Shown here piece after piece: positions 1 through 6,017 of a stretch of DNA of 41,372 nt. The DNA lies in the IMG/VR virus record IMGVR_UViG_3300020312_000702, positions 1 through 41,372 of that record, one strand, 5' to 3'. A program made the position numbers and the translations under genes. A model generated the notes under the pieces. It made no database searches. It had not been told where the DNA came from and was given only the letters and a program-made list of their open reading frames with translations. Position 1 is the stretch's first letter, and every line of letters begins with the position of its first letter. This stretch comes from a virus.

Positions 1-1
1 A

Positions 2-181
2 ATTATTAGTATGATTCTTGGTTTTATTTGTTTAGCTTTATTCTTAGATGGCACACTTAGATTGTTAGGAATTATTCCTCCTTTCTTAGATATTGATATA
101 AGTATTGTTGACAGAATTGCAGAGAAAGTAGAAACAGAAGTTCTACCTTTAATTAATCAAGCTAAACAAAATCTTTTTTAA
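2..181 (+). CDS. Small membrane protein, 5' end possibly outside window
   Basis: The reading frame is open to the left edge and ends with TAA. An internal ATG at 11 would give 56 residues. The N-terminal half is hydrophobic (a single membrane segment, roughly residues 2-24 from that ATG) and the rest is a short amphipathic helix rich in E, V and Q. The family is not recognised. A small one-pass membrane protein such as a holin-like or virion accessory protein is possible, but nothing shows the function. It converges on the next, minus-strand gene with a 4-bp overlap, which is typical of this tightly packed genome. Whether the ATG at 11 or an upstream start is used cannot be decided here. Confidence 0.5.
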   Translation: MISMILGFICLALFLDGTLRLLGIIPPFLDIDISIVDRIAEKVETEVLPLINQAKQNLF

Positions 182-531
182 GCTTTCATCCTCACGTTAC
201 CAAGACGTCCTGCTCCACTATTAAATAAAAATCCTCCAGAACCACTATTAGCATCTGGATAATATTTAATTGGGCTACTAGGTCCTTGATTTTGAGCAGT
301 TAAAAAGTCATTTAAAAAAGGGATCGCACTAGCTTGTGGCCCTTGCTCTCTAAGCAGTTGGTACTCTTTTTCTTTTTGATGCTCTGGAAGACCTTGAAAA
401 CCTGGTCCTTGATAACCTGGATTTAAAGGTTTTACGTTACCGTCTTCATCTAGAGGATTTCCAAAAATAAAATTACCAAGACCTTCGCCAAACTTTTTTA
501 AAAAGCCTAATGCATTTCCTCCCCAATTCAT
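178..531 (-). CDS. Gly/Pro-rich hypothetical protein, probably virion-associated
   Basis: This is a 117-residue protein with no recognised domain. It begins with an amphipathic glycine-rich segment (residues 3-25, GNALGFLKKFGEGLGNFIFG) followed by Pro/Gly/Gln-rich low-complexity sequence. Its style (N-terminal Gly-rich helix, a QKEKEYQLLREQ-type charged stretch, disordered tail) is like the 133-residue protein at 18327-18728, which has a similar K-EQW-K segment. The two may be distant paralogues, but this is an impression and not an alignment. It is transcribed away from the replication operon that starts at 608, so the gap 532-607 must carry divergent promoters. Confidence 0.6.
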   Translation of the reverse strand: MNWGGNALGFLKKFGEGLGNFIFGNPLDEDGNVKPLNPGYQGPGFQGLPEHQKEKEYQLLREQGPQASAIPFLNDFLTAQNQGPSSPIKYYPDANSGSGGFLFNSGAGRLGNVRMKA

Positions 532-559
532 AATTCCAATAACTCTTAATTAATTCCTC

Positions 560-587
560 TTGCCATTTTAAACGAAGTAAGTACAGT
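560..587 (+). promoter_or_regulatory. Putative sigma70-type promoter of the SSB operon
   Basis: TTGCCA at 560-565, a 16-bp spacer and TACAGT at 582-587, followed 20 bp later by the ATG at 608. The spacing and the TACA(G/A)T -10 box match the better candidate at 2963-2990. It is supported by pattern only. Confidence 0.35.
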
Positions 588-607
588 TACAGTGCTGACT
601 CAAATAA

Positions 608-769
608 ATGATCACTACTACAAAAGAAACTGATTTAGAAATCATTTCAGACGAAGAACTGTTTGAACTACAACAAGGTTTCATTAAACTGCATGATCAT
701 GCTAAAAAATCTCTCGAAGAAGTTCATGTAGAAATCCAACGTCGTCTAGAAAACAATTTTAAAAAGTAA
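608..769 (+). CDS. Small charged helical protein, first gene of the SSB operon
   Basis: This 53-residue ORF starts with ATG at 608 and ends with TAA at 767-769, two bases before the ATG of the SSB gene, so translational coupling is likely. The protein is predicted from composition to be almost all helix, with alternating acidic and basic residues (SDEELFELQQGF, then KSLEEVHVEIQRRLE), as in a short coiled coil. The family is not recognised. Its position directly upstream of a single-strand DNA-binding protein suggests a role in replication or early regulation, but this is inference. Confidence 0.55.
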   Translation: MITTTKETDLEIISDEELFELQQGFIKLHDHAKKSLEEVHVEIQRRLENNFKK

Positions 770-771
770 TT

Positions 772-1599
772 ATGAACATCCTCACTGCAGCTGCTGTCTA
801 CAAAGGTGTTGTGCCTAATCCATTTAATAGTAATGGAGAACCTTTAATGCATTTTGAAATGCCAGCAAATCCTAAATCTAAAAAAGACATACCTATACCA
901 CTTCTTGTTTTATCAGGATATAAATGTCCTAAAACTATTCCAGGTTCTATTGAAAAAGGTACAAATGTTTTAATTAATGGAAGAATGTATCCCAATAAAC
1001 AAACTGGAGATTTGTATGTTGTACCTATAGAAGATTTCCAAGAGTTACCAAAAGATACATACATTAATCAAGTTTTTATTTCTGGTGGATGCGGTTATGT
1101 TTCTAATAAATATGTTCCAAAACTAGATAGTGAAGTTACTGAGTTTGGAATAATGACTAAATCAGCTAGTGAACCAAGAGTTTTTTATAGTAGAAAACAT
1201 AATGATCTTGAGTTTCCATTGGAATCATATAGAAATGATGCAGTAAGACTAAAAGAATATTTATATAAAGGCAGATCCGTCTCAATTGGTGGTGCTCTTA
1301 AATTTGAAACTTATATAGACAAAGAAGAAAAAAGAGTTAATAAATACAAAGTTACTGTTAAACCTCAACAGTATGCTCCTTTTGGAGATAATAAAGGAAC
1401 TGTAAAAGTAAATATAACAAGATTAAGTGATGAAGATCGGAAAACTGTGATGGATTTAGTTAGTAAACTTGCATCACAAAATAACTCCTCTCCTTCTTAT
1501 ACAAGACCACCTCGTCAAACAGTAGAGACTAAACCAAGAGTTTATGACTCACCTCATCAACAAGCAATTGCAAATGCAGAAGATGATGTACCTTTCTAA
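772..1599 (+). CDS. Single-stranded DNA-binding protein with acidic DDVPF tail
   Basis: This 275-residue protein ends in EDDVPF (residues 270-275). That tail closely matches the acidic C-terminal tip (DDxPF) by which bacterial-type SSBs recruit repair and replication partners. Upstream of the tail is a disordered Ser/Pro/Gln-rich linker (about 235-268). The body looks like two OB-fold-like halves: residues about 57-95 (GTNVLINGRMY then a strand rich in V and P) and 97-200, which begins NQVFISGG in the manner of SSB N termini. It is longer than a typical 150-200 residue SSB, consistent with a tandem OB arrangement. It should coat ssDNA during phage replication, working with the primase-helicase at 6018 and the nuclease at 5079. 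The family assignment rests on the tail and general strand pattern, not on an alignment. Confidence 0.75.
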   Translation: MNILTAAAVYKGVVPNPFNSNGEPLMHFEMPANPKSKKDIPIPLLVLSGYKCPKTIPGSIEKGTNVLINGRMYPNKQTGDLYVVPIEDFQELPKDTYINQVFISGGCGYVSNKYVPKLDSEVTEFGIMTKSASEPRVFYSRKHNDLEFPLESYRNDAVRLKEYLYKGRSVSIGGALKFETYIDKEEKRVNKYKVTVKPQQYAPFGDNKGTVKVNITRLSDEDRKTVMDLVSKLASQNNSSPSYTRPPRQTVETKPRVYDSPHQQAIANAEDDVPF

Positions 1600-1642
1600 A
1601 AAGTAACTTCATCGCTATTATTTACACAAAACTCCTTTTATT

Positions 1643-2554
1643 ATGCCTTCCGTATTAGATCGGTTTAAAGACACAGAAAAATATCCACGCCAAATGCGTG
1701 AACTTGGGATGCTTATTTCACTGCGAGATGAAAAAGGTTTATTCCTCAAACAAAAAGATCAAGATCGCTGTGCTTGGCATGGTGACGTAGATGAATTTGA
1801 TGATGCTGAAGAACTAGAACATACTTTTGGTGAAGGTACTGAAGAGAAAGGTATTCTATTTAGAACTCCACGTCTAATCATTCTCAGAGGTGCTTATAAA
1901 GATGACACTACTTTCATTGAAAATACAAAAGAACGTAATTCAATCGAAGGTACATATCATGAGATGAATTATCTCTATGACGATTGGAAAGCAAAGCATG
2001 GTGCTGAACCTTCTCCTTATAGAAGAAGACGTCTAATTCTTTGCTACCTAGTAAATAAAAATGGTGAGAAGTTACATGGAAAACCTCTCTACATTTCATT
2101 ACATGGTGGTGCCGCCAGATTGTTCGTAGAAAAATACGCTCAATTCCTAGAGCAACTTGAAGGTGTCTACGCTAAAGCTACAGGTGATGACCATGCCCAA
2201 GGCTTTGGTGAAAAAATGGCTGCCTCAGTTATTTGGACTCCTACCTTTGGAACTGAACTCTACGGTGGAGATAAGAAATCTAAAGTAATGGTTGCCAAGT
2301 CTTGGAAGGAACCTACAGAAAAAACTATCTTGTCATTCTGGCCTAAGAGTGCTGAGACAATTGACAGCATAGAAAAAGTATGGGAGTCATGCCCAATAGA
2401 AGTCTATGCAGCTAAATTCTTTAAGCAATTAGAGAACGAAGTAGGTATCAACGCTTTGAAACCTGGAGTTGACTTAGCTTCTCCTGCATTGCCAGCTGCT
2501 ACAAATCTTGGTGACAGAAATCCTGACACTGGTGAAATTAATCTTGCAGCTTAA
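1643..2554 (+). CDS. DUF5895-like protein of the replication/recombination module
   Basis: This 303-residue soluble protein lies directly downstream of the SSB and upstream of a strong terminator. The segment GILFRTPRLIILRGAY (about residues 69-84) followed by a basic RRRRLILCYLV strand and a KPLYISLHGG strand resembles cyanobacterial and cyanophage proteins grouped as DUF5895, whose function is not established to my knowledge. There is no visible catalytic motif, signal peptide or membrane segment. The C terminus is a loose Pro/Asp-rich tail. Because it sits between an SSB and, further on, a Gp157-like protein and a PD-(D/E)XK exonuclease, a single-strand annealing or replication accessory role is a reasonable hypothesis and no more. 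Confidence 0.6.
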   Translation: MPSVLDRFKDTEKYPRQMRELGMLISLRDEKGLFLKQKDQDRCAWHGDVDEFDDAEELEHTFGEGTEEKGILFRTPRLIILRGAYKDDTTFIENTKERNSIEGTYHEMNYLYDDWKAKHGAEPSPYRRRRLILCYLVNKNGEKLHGKPLYISLHGGAARLFVEKYAQFLEQLEGVYAKATGDDHAQGFGEKMAASVIWTPTFGTELYGGDKKSKVMVAKSWKEPTEKTILSFWPKSAETIDSIEKVWESCPIEVYAAKFFKQLENEVGINALKPGVDLASPALPAATNLGDRNPDTGEINLAA

Positions 2555-2596
2555 GTAAGTTTTAACTGAACCTTATCTGCTTTTTTCAGCAGCTTT

Positions 2597-2625
2597 TGCG
2601 CTTCTTTTCGAGAGGCGCATTTTTC
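2597..2625 (+). terminator. Rho-independent terminator after the SSB operon
   Basis: A 9-bp stem (TGCGCTTCT with AGAGGCGCA, one G-U pair) around a 5-nt loop at 2597-2619 is followed at once by a T run at 2620-2624. It faces the plus strand and ends the operon 608-2554. Confidence 0.75.
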
Positions 2626-2677
2626 TGCTTTGTTGACTAATTTAATTAATTTTTTGTGCTGTTTTTCCCGATTCAAA

Positions 2678-2926
2678 TTAACCTTTGTGAGTAGTCTTCA
2701 TTACACCATCTGTTTCAACTTTCGCTAATCGCTTGCACAATCCACGAATTATTGCCTGACGTTGCATTGTTATCACTAATAAGTTTAATGCAGCCATCTT
2801 CAATTTCTCAGGATCTTTTATAGATTCAATCTCTCTAGTAACAGAAGTCATTGTAAATTCATCCTCCAATGTAGGCTTGATGTCCATCGGTTCAAACGGC
2901 ACTTCAATTACATTGAATTTCGACAT
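2678..2926 (-). CDS. NblA-like phycobilisome degradation adaptor (candidate)
   Basis: This small protein has 82 residues when started at the ATG at 2926, which is preceded by a strong Shine-Dalgarno GGAGGA (2931-2936 on the plus strand); a further ATG at 2947 would add seven residues and lacks such a site. The middle of the protein reads LEDEF, then a hydrophobic every-third-to-fourth pattern, SV-REIESI, and a second helix with LL--TMQRQ. This follows, without gaps, the pattern of NblA proteins (LEQEF, S-E-QV--M, then a helix with L---M--R). NblA directs Clp protease to phycobilisomes. Viral nblA genes are known from some freshwater and marine cyanophages. It is oriented against the flanking replication genes. 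The match is from memory of the family and needs a profile search. Confidence 0.5.
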   Translation of the reverse strand: MSKFNVIEVPFEPMDIKPTLEDEFTMTSVTREIESIKDPEKLKMAALNLLVITMQRQAIIRGLCKRLAKVETDGVMKTTHKG

Positions 2927-2962
2927 AAACTCCTCCATATATATCAAGTCTAACCGCTATTA

Positions 2963-2990
2963 TTGACACACACCGTACAAATACTACAAT
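2963..2990 (+). promoter_or_regulatory. Sigma70-type promoter for the 3014-5918 operon
   Basis: A perfect TTGACA at 2963-2968, a 16-bp spacer and TACAAT at 2985-2990, with the first gene starting at 3014. This is the best -35/-10 pair seen in the window. Confidence 0.6.
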
Positions 2991-2992
2991 CA

Positions 2993-3004
2993 ATCCGTGC
3001 GGAT
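2993..3004. promoter_or_regulatory. Palindrome over the predicted transcription start, possible operator
   Basis: ATCCG-TG-CGGAT, with perfect 5-bp arms, begins 3 bp after the -10 box TACAAT and so covers the expected transcription start. It would be a natural repressor site. The winged-helix protein encoded at 4239 in the same operon is one candidate ligand. Confidence 0.35.
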
Positions 3005-3013
3005 AACTAACTA

Positions 3014-3151
3014 ATGGCAAAGAGTTCTTGGAATGAAGGTAAGAGAAATACTGAAGCTATACCTAAAAAAACCTCTATTGGTAATGGAAGAAGGAAAACT
3101 GGATCTTACAAATGGAAGGGACAAAAAAAATATAGAGGTCAAGGTAGGTAA
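3014..3151 (+). CDS. Small basic protein ending in RGQGR
   Basis: This 45-residue, very basic protein has Trp and Tyr residues set among Lys, Arg and Gly (KWKGQKKYRGQGR at the C terminus). Short basic proteins ending in a GQGR-like motif recur in marine phage genomes, where their function is unknown to me; nucleic acid binding would fit the charge. Its TAA overlaps the ATG of the next gene by one base (TAATG), so the two are probably translationally coupled. It is the first gene behind the TTGACA promoter at 2963, suggesting early expression. Confidence 0.65.
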   Translation: MAKSSWNEGKRNTEAIPKKTSIGNGRRKTGSYKWKGQKKYRGQGR

Positions 3152-3753
3152 TGGCTGATCCCGTATCTTTTTTAAATCTTCTCGAACAGAGCCAACAAAT
3201 AGAATATCTGCTTAATCTTCCTGAAGTTGACGAGGATGAAAAAGCGGAATTAGAACATATCTATAGGTCTCTAAAAACTAGAGAAGAATCAAAATTTGAT
3301 GCGATTATTGGAGTACTAAAAGAGTGCGATAAATATACAGATCAAATCATTGATGAGATCGCAGAGCTAAAAGGAAACCTAGAACACTGGAAAAATAAGA
3401 AATCTAATATTATTAACATCATTAAGTTGGCCTATGAAAATCAATTAATAAGCTCAAAACCTACTGGAAAGAAGTATCAAGCCACAATAAAAAAAGTAAA
3501 ACCAAGATTGATTGACAATTTTGATCAGTGGACTGAGAAAGAAAAAAATGCCTTTGGACTCAAGAAAAAAACCGTAGTGAAAAGAATCGTGTCCGATGAA
3601 ATAATTAAAGAAACCGAAGAGGATCTTCCTGATAAAGAACAGCTACGAGTAGCTATTGAACAAAATCCTGGTTCAGCTCCAGATAAAGCAAAATTGATGA
3701 GACGTGTTTCCCTGTCTTATCGAAGAAGAAAACGAATTAAAAAAGGTGTGTAA
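3151..3753 (+). CDS. Gp157-like coiled-coil protein
   Basis: This 200-residue protein follows the layout of the siphovirus Gp157 family. A charged helical N terminus is followed by a long coiled coil (about residues 45-105, with a KNKKSNIINIIKLAYENQL end), then the turn SSKPTGKKYQATIKKVKPR, which matches the family's short strand after the coiled coil, and a C-terminal part about an expected DEIIKETEEDLPDKEQLRVAIEQ acidic helix. Gp157 proteins are common in phage recombination clusters beside SSB and annealases; an effect on phage resistance was reported for one, but the mechanism is unclear. The extreme C terminus is unusually basic (RRVSLSYRRRKRIKKGV). Coupled to 3014 by a 1-bp overlap. Confidence 0.55.
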   Translation: MADPVSFLNLLEQSQQIEYLLNLPEVDEDEKAELEHIYRSLKTREESKFDAIIGVLKECDKYTDQIIDEIAELKGNLEHWKNKKSNIINIIKLAYENQLISSKPTGKKYQATIKKVKPRLIDNFDQWTEKEKNAFGLKKKTVVKRIVSDEIIKETEEDLPDKEQLRVAIEQNPGSAPDKAKLMRRVSLSYRRRKRIKKGV

Positions 3754-3790
3754 AGCCACGTTAGGATTAATCGCACACCAGAGAAAGTAA

Positions 3791-3907
3791 ATGGCTGAAA
3801 AAGAAAATTGTCCTATCTGTGACGGTGATCACTCAGAATCAGAACATAGTGATAGTGAGGAAAGTGAAAGTGAGGTATGGGTAGACCCAAATCTATTTGA
3901 TCGTTAA
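3791..3907 (+). CDS. Tiny acidic CxxC protein
   Basis: This 38-residue ORF starts ATG at 3791, six bases after a GAGAAAG purine stretch, and ends TAA at 3905-3907. It opens with CPIC and CDGDH-like residues and continues in a Ser/Glu/Asp-rich stretch, then a short WVDPNLFDR end. It may bind one metal through the CxxC and His, or be an anionic decoy. No family is recognised. It sits in a 207-bp space that otherwise would be empty in a compact operon, and its codon use is like that of its neighbours, so I lean toward it being real. Confidence 0.45.
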   Translation: MAEKENCPICDGDHSESEHSDSEESESEVWVDPNLFDR

Positions 3908-3960
3908 AGTTTGTTCTCGGATTAGGGGGGATAATCTAGTCATACTGTTGCCACAGGAGA

Positions 3961-4239
3961 ATGAAAAATTTAAAGAAAATTAAGTACCAAGGAGGAGCAA
4001 CTGAAGTGTTGGACTCTATCCATTTTTCTGATTATGAAATTAAATCAATAAAACATGGCAACACTGGTCACATCCTCTATCGATTCCCTAGCAAAGCTCA
4101 TGACTGGGAAAATTGTTGGACTATGGATTTGCAAACAGCAAAAAGTGGAGTAATGAAGTATAAACAACACCTTTCTAAAGGCGAAGATGTGTCCGATGAT
4201 TCTAAAATTGAATCTGTAGTAACTGAGAGTGCCAAATAA
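3961..4239 (+). CDS. Hypothetical protein upstream of the wHTH regulator
   Basis: This 92-residue protein has no recognised family. The middle contains alternating strand-like sequence with aromatic residues (HILYRFPSK, DWENCWTMDL) and the C terminus is acidic and probably unstructured. The start ATG is preceded immediately by AGGAGA, unusually close at about one base, so the true start could be a few codons downstream, although no second ATG lies near. Its TAA overlaps the ATG of the winged-helix gene by one base (TAATG), linking the two products. It could be a partner of the regulator, but this rests on neighbourhood only. Confidence 0.6.
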   Translation: MKNLKKIKYQGGATEVLDSIHFSDYEIKSIKHGNTGHILYRFPSKAHDWENCWTMDLQTAKSGVMKYKQHLSKGEDVSDDSKIESVVTESAK

Positions 4240-4493
4240 TGGCAAGACCCGTAATGTCTACGTTGATGGATGATCTAGCAATGGATATTCACAACTATCT
4301 CCTTGAAAAATCAACTCGATTTCAAGGTAAAAATCTTGTTTTAATTCCAATTACAGAAGTCGTTAAAAAATTTGGTCGCAATCATCGAACTATACAGAGA
4401 CGTATTCACGCTCTAAAAGACGAAGGTCTACTTGATCCTGTCATCAAAAGAAATACTATATCTTTATATCACATTCACAATTTTACGGAGTAA
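4239..4493 (+). CDS. Winged-helix DNA-binding protein, putative transcription regulator
   Basis: This 84-residue protein has a plausible winged helix-turn-helix: helix 1 (residues 10-24), a strand, ITEVVKKFGRNHRTIQRRIHALKDEGLL (helix-turn-helix, about 38-65), then a short beta wing with KRNTISLYHI. The basic recognition helix (NHRTIQRRIHAL) and the following DEGLL are typical of MarR/ArsR-type and replication-initiator winged helices. No ligand domain is present, so it is probably a simple repressor, perhaps of its own operon, where a palindrome covers the predicted start site at 2993-3004. It is coupled to the preceding gene by a TAATG overlap. Confidence 0.65.
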   Translation: MARPVMSTLMDDLAMDIHNYLLEKSTRFQGKNLVLIPITEVVKKFGRNHRTIQRRIHALKDEGLLDPVIKRNTISLYHIHNFTE

Positions 4494-4495
4494 TT

Positions 4496-4816
4496 ATGGC
4501 TGAACAATCTGCCCCAGACCCTTATCTGGAACACCTAGATTTCCTTGTTTCATCTTTTACAGATAACGGAAAATCTTTGAGAGGTTTTGTTACTAACCCT
4601 CAAGAACTCTCCATATCAATATTGACAGCAGGTTTATTAGCTAATTCAAAGCTAATGATTAGTCCTGATGATGCAATTAAATCCGCATTTGATATTCATG
4701 CTCGAATACAAAACCATGTAAGTCAGTTCCAAAATATGCAATTTGCTCAAAGAATTGACAATTGTTTTACGAATAATAACCCTTCTGAAAGACCTCCTGA
4801 AATTGAACACGATTAG
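4496..4816 (+). CDS. Hypothetical helical protein
   Basis: This 106-residue protein follows the wHTH gene by two bases; ACGGAG lies upstream as a likely ribosome binding site. The sequence is soluble and mostly helical, with a segment LSISILTAGLLANSKLMISPDDAIKSAF-like in the middle (residues about 38-67) that could be a buried helix pair rather than a membrane span, and a Pro/Asn-rich tail. No catalytic motif is seen and the family is not recognised. It belongs to the 3014-5918 operon by spacing. Confidence 0.6.
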   Translation: MAEQSAPDPYLEHLDFLVSSFTDNGKSLRGFVTNPQELSISILTAGLLANSKLMISPDDAIKSAFDIHARIQNHVSQFQNMQFAQRIDNCFTNNNPSERPPEIEHD

Positions 4817-4848
4817 GACTAAAATAAAATTAGTAAATTAAACCTTTA

Positions 4849-5031
4849 ATGGCTGAGAAACCAAAGCTCATATATACGTCAATTAATGGAGGTACTGTCC
4901 ATACTTATCCAATAACTGGTGGTAAAACAACTTTTGAAAGATATTTAAGTTGCTACATAGGTAGCTGTAAATTCTGTAACGACTTAGAAGAAGCAAAAAA
5001 ACACTTAACTACAGTAGAACCTAAAGATTAG
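4849..5031 (+). CDS. Small protein with paired cysteines
   Basis: This 60-residue ORF lies in the operon between the hypothetical gene at 4496 and the exonuclease. It contains a strand-rich N terminus (PKLIYTSINGG and TVHTYPITGG) and a central C-YIGSC-FC arrangement (cysteines at about residues 35, 40 and 43) that might hold a metal. The C terminus is charged. No family is recognised. The upstream sequence has no clear Shine-Dalgarno. The ORF fills the only space between its neighbours, which favours it being a gene. Confidence 0.5.
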   Translation: MAEKPKLIYTSINGGTVHTYPITGGKTTFERYLSCYIGSCKFCNDLEEAKKHLTTVEPKD

Positions 5032-5078
5032 GCAAGATTTAGTAAGGTTATTCTCCTTAGAGCCGATACACAAATCAT

Positions 5079-5918
5079 TTGGATTATCGCTCTGAAGGTG
5101 ACACACGTCTCACTATTGATGGCTCTCGACATTACAAGACTCCATATGGCGCTCTACCTTCGGTAACGACAATTCTTTCAGCTACATCAGGTAATAAAGC
5201 TGCCTTAGAAAGATGGGCTAAGAAAAATCCAGGTGGTAGAGAAGCTGCAGCTGCAAGAGGTACAAAAGTTCATGCCTTAATGGAAAATTTTCTATTAGGT
5301 AGGGATAAAGATCCTCAAATAGATGATCCTGAAATTGCAGAATTTTGGGATGGATTACCCAATAACTTAGAAAAATTATCAAATGTGATTTGGGCAGAAA
5401 ATCCTGCTAATCCAGATGACTTTTCTTGGGTAGTTGGTGGAGATGGTGTTTCTCGTGTATGGCATCCTGGAGTCAATAAAAAAGAAAACTGGGGTTGGGC
5501 TGGTACTCCAGATATCGTTGCTGAGTACAAAGGAAAAGTTGTTTTAGGAGATTTAAAAACAAGTAATGGACCATATTATGCCAAATGGCCTGGTCCTGAT
5601 ACTCCTAAAAAACTGTATGGAATGAAGCGAGCAGGTTTCATGAAATATTCAAAATGTCAGATGCAAATGGCTGCTTATGCTTTAGCGCTAGAGCATACCG
5701 TCAATATAAAACCTGAACTAATTATGACCTTTGTAGCGACTAGGGATAGGACTCAAGTTTTTGCAATTCAAAGCTCAACAATCGAGAAGTACAAAGAGAA
5801 GTGGCTGAATGCAGTTGAAAAATACTACTCTGAAATCCTACCTGCACAACAGGAAAAAGAAGTCGAAATGGAAGCAGTTAATGATAGTGAAAGTACAAGT
5901 ACATGCAACTTAAATTAG
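5079..5918 (+). CDS. PD-(D/E)XK exonuclease, RecB/Cas4-like
   Basis: This 279-residue nuclease carries the signature of the PD-(D/E)XK superfamily as seen in RecB-like and phage exonucleases: His65 and Glu69 in the helix ARGTKVHALMENFL, Asp145 in GTPDIVAEYKGK, Asp158-Leu-Lys160 in VVLGDLKTS, and Gln194/Gln196/Tyr200 in the following helix (QMQMAAYALALE). It should degrade or resect DNA ends, feeding a strand-annealing protein and the SSB during phage recombination. There is no ATG at the 5' end; the frame opens with TTG at 5079, and PSVTTILSATSG near residue 27 matches the usual N terminus of this group, so a TTG start is likely. It is the last gene before the terminator at 5965. Confidence 0.75.
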   Translation: MDYRSEGDTRLTIDGSRHYKTPYGALPSVTTILSATSGNKAALERWAKKNPGGREAAAARGTKVHALMENFLLGRDKDPQIDDPEIAEFWDGLPNNLEKLSNVIWAENPANPDDFSWVVGGDGVSRVWHPGVNKKENWGWAGTPDIVAEYKGKVVLGDLKTSNGPYYAKWPGPDTPKKLYGMKRAGFMKYSKCQMQMAAYALALEHTVNIKPELIMTFVATRDRTQVFAIQSSTIEKYKEKWLNAVEKYYSEILPAQQEKEVEMEAVNDSESTSTCNLN

Positions 5919-5932
5919 AGATACAGAATAAT

Positions 5933-5946
5933 TCCCTATTTAGGGA
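5933..5946. promoter_or_regulatory. Palindrome upstream of the primase gene, possible operator
   Basis: TCCCTA-TT-TAGGGA, a perfect 14-bp palindrome, lies between the exonuclease stop and the terminator hairpin. It may be a protein-binding site controlling 6018 or part of a 3' end structure. Confidence 0.3.
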
Positions 5947-5964
5947 CTAGCGCATCTATAAAAA

Positions 5965-5997
5965 CCAGTTACCCTCGAACTGGCGTTAATTTTTTTT
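5965..5997 (+). terminator. Rho-independent terminator before the primase gene
   Basis: CCAGTT (5965-5970) and AACTGG (5978-5983) form a 6-bp stem with a 7-nt loop; a run of eight T follows at 5990-5997. It separates the operon ending at 5918 from the primase gene. Confidence 0.6.
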
Positions 5998-6017
5998 ACG
6001 ATACCAAGACAAAGAAC

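Noticed and set aside
3905-3960. Promoter TTGTTC/TAATCT before the gene at 3961
   Set aside because: Spacing of 15 bp and weak hexamers; transcription from 2963 can explain the operon.
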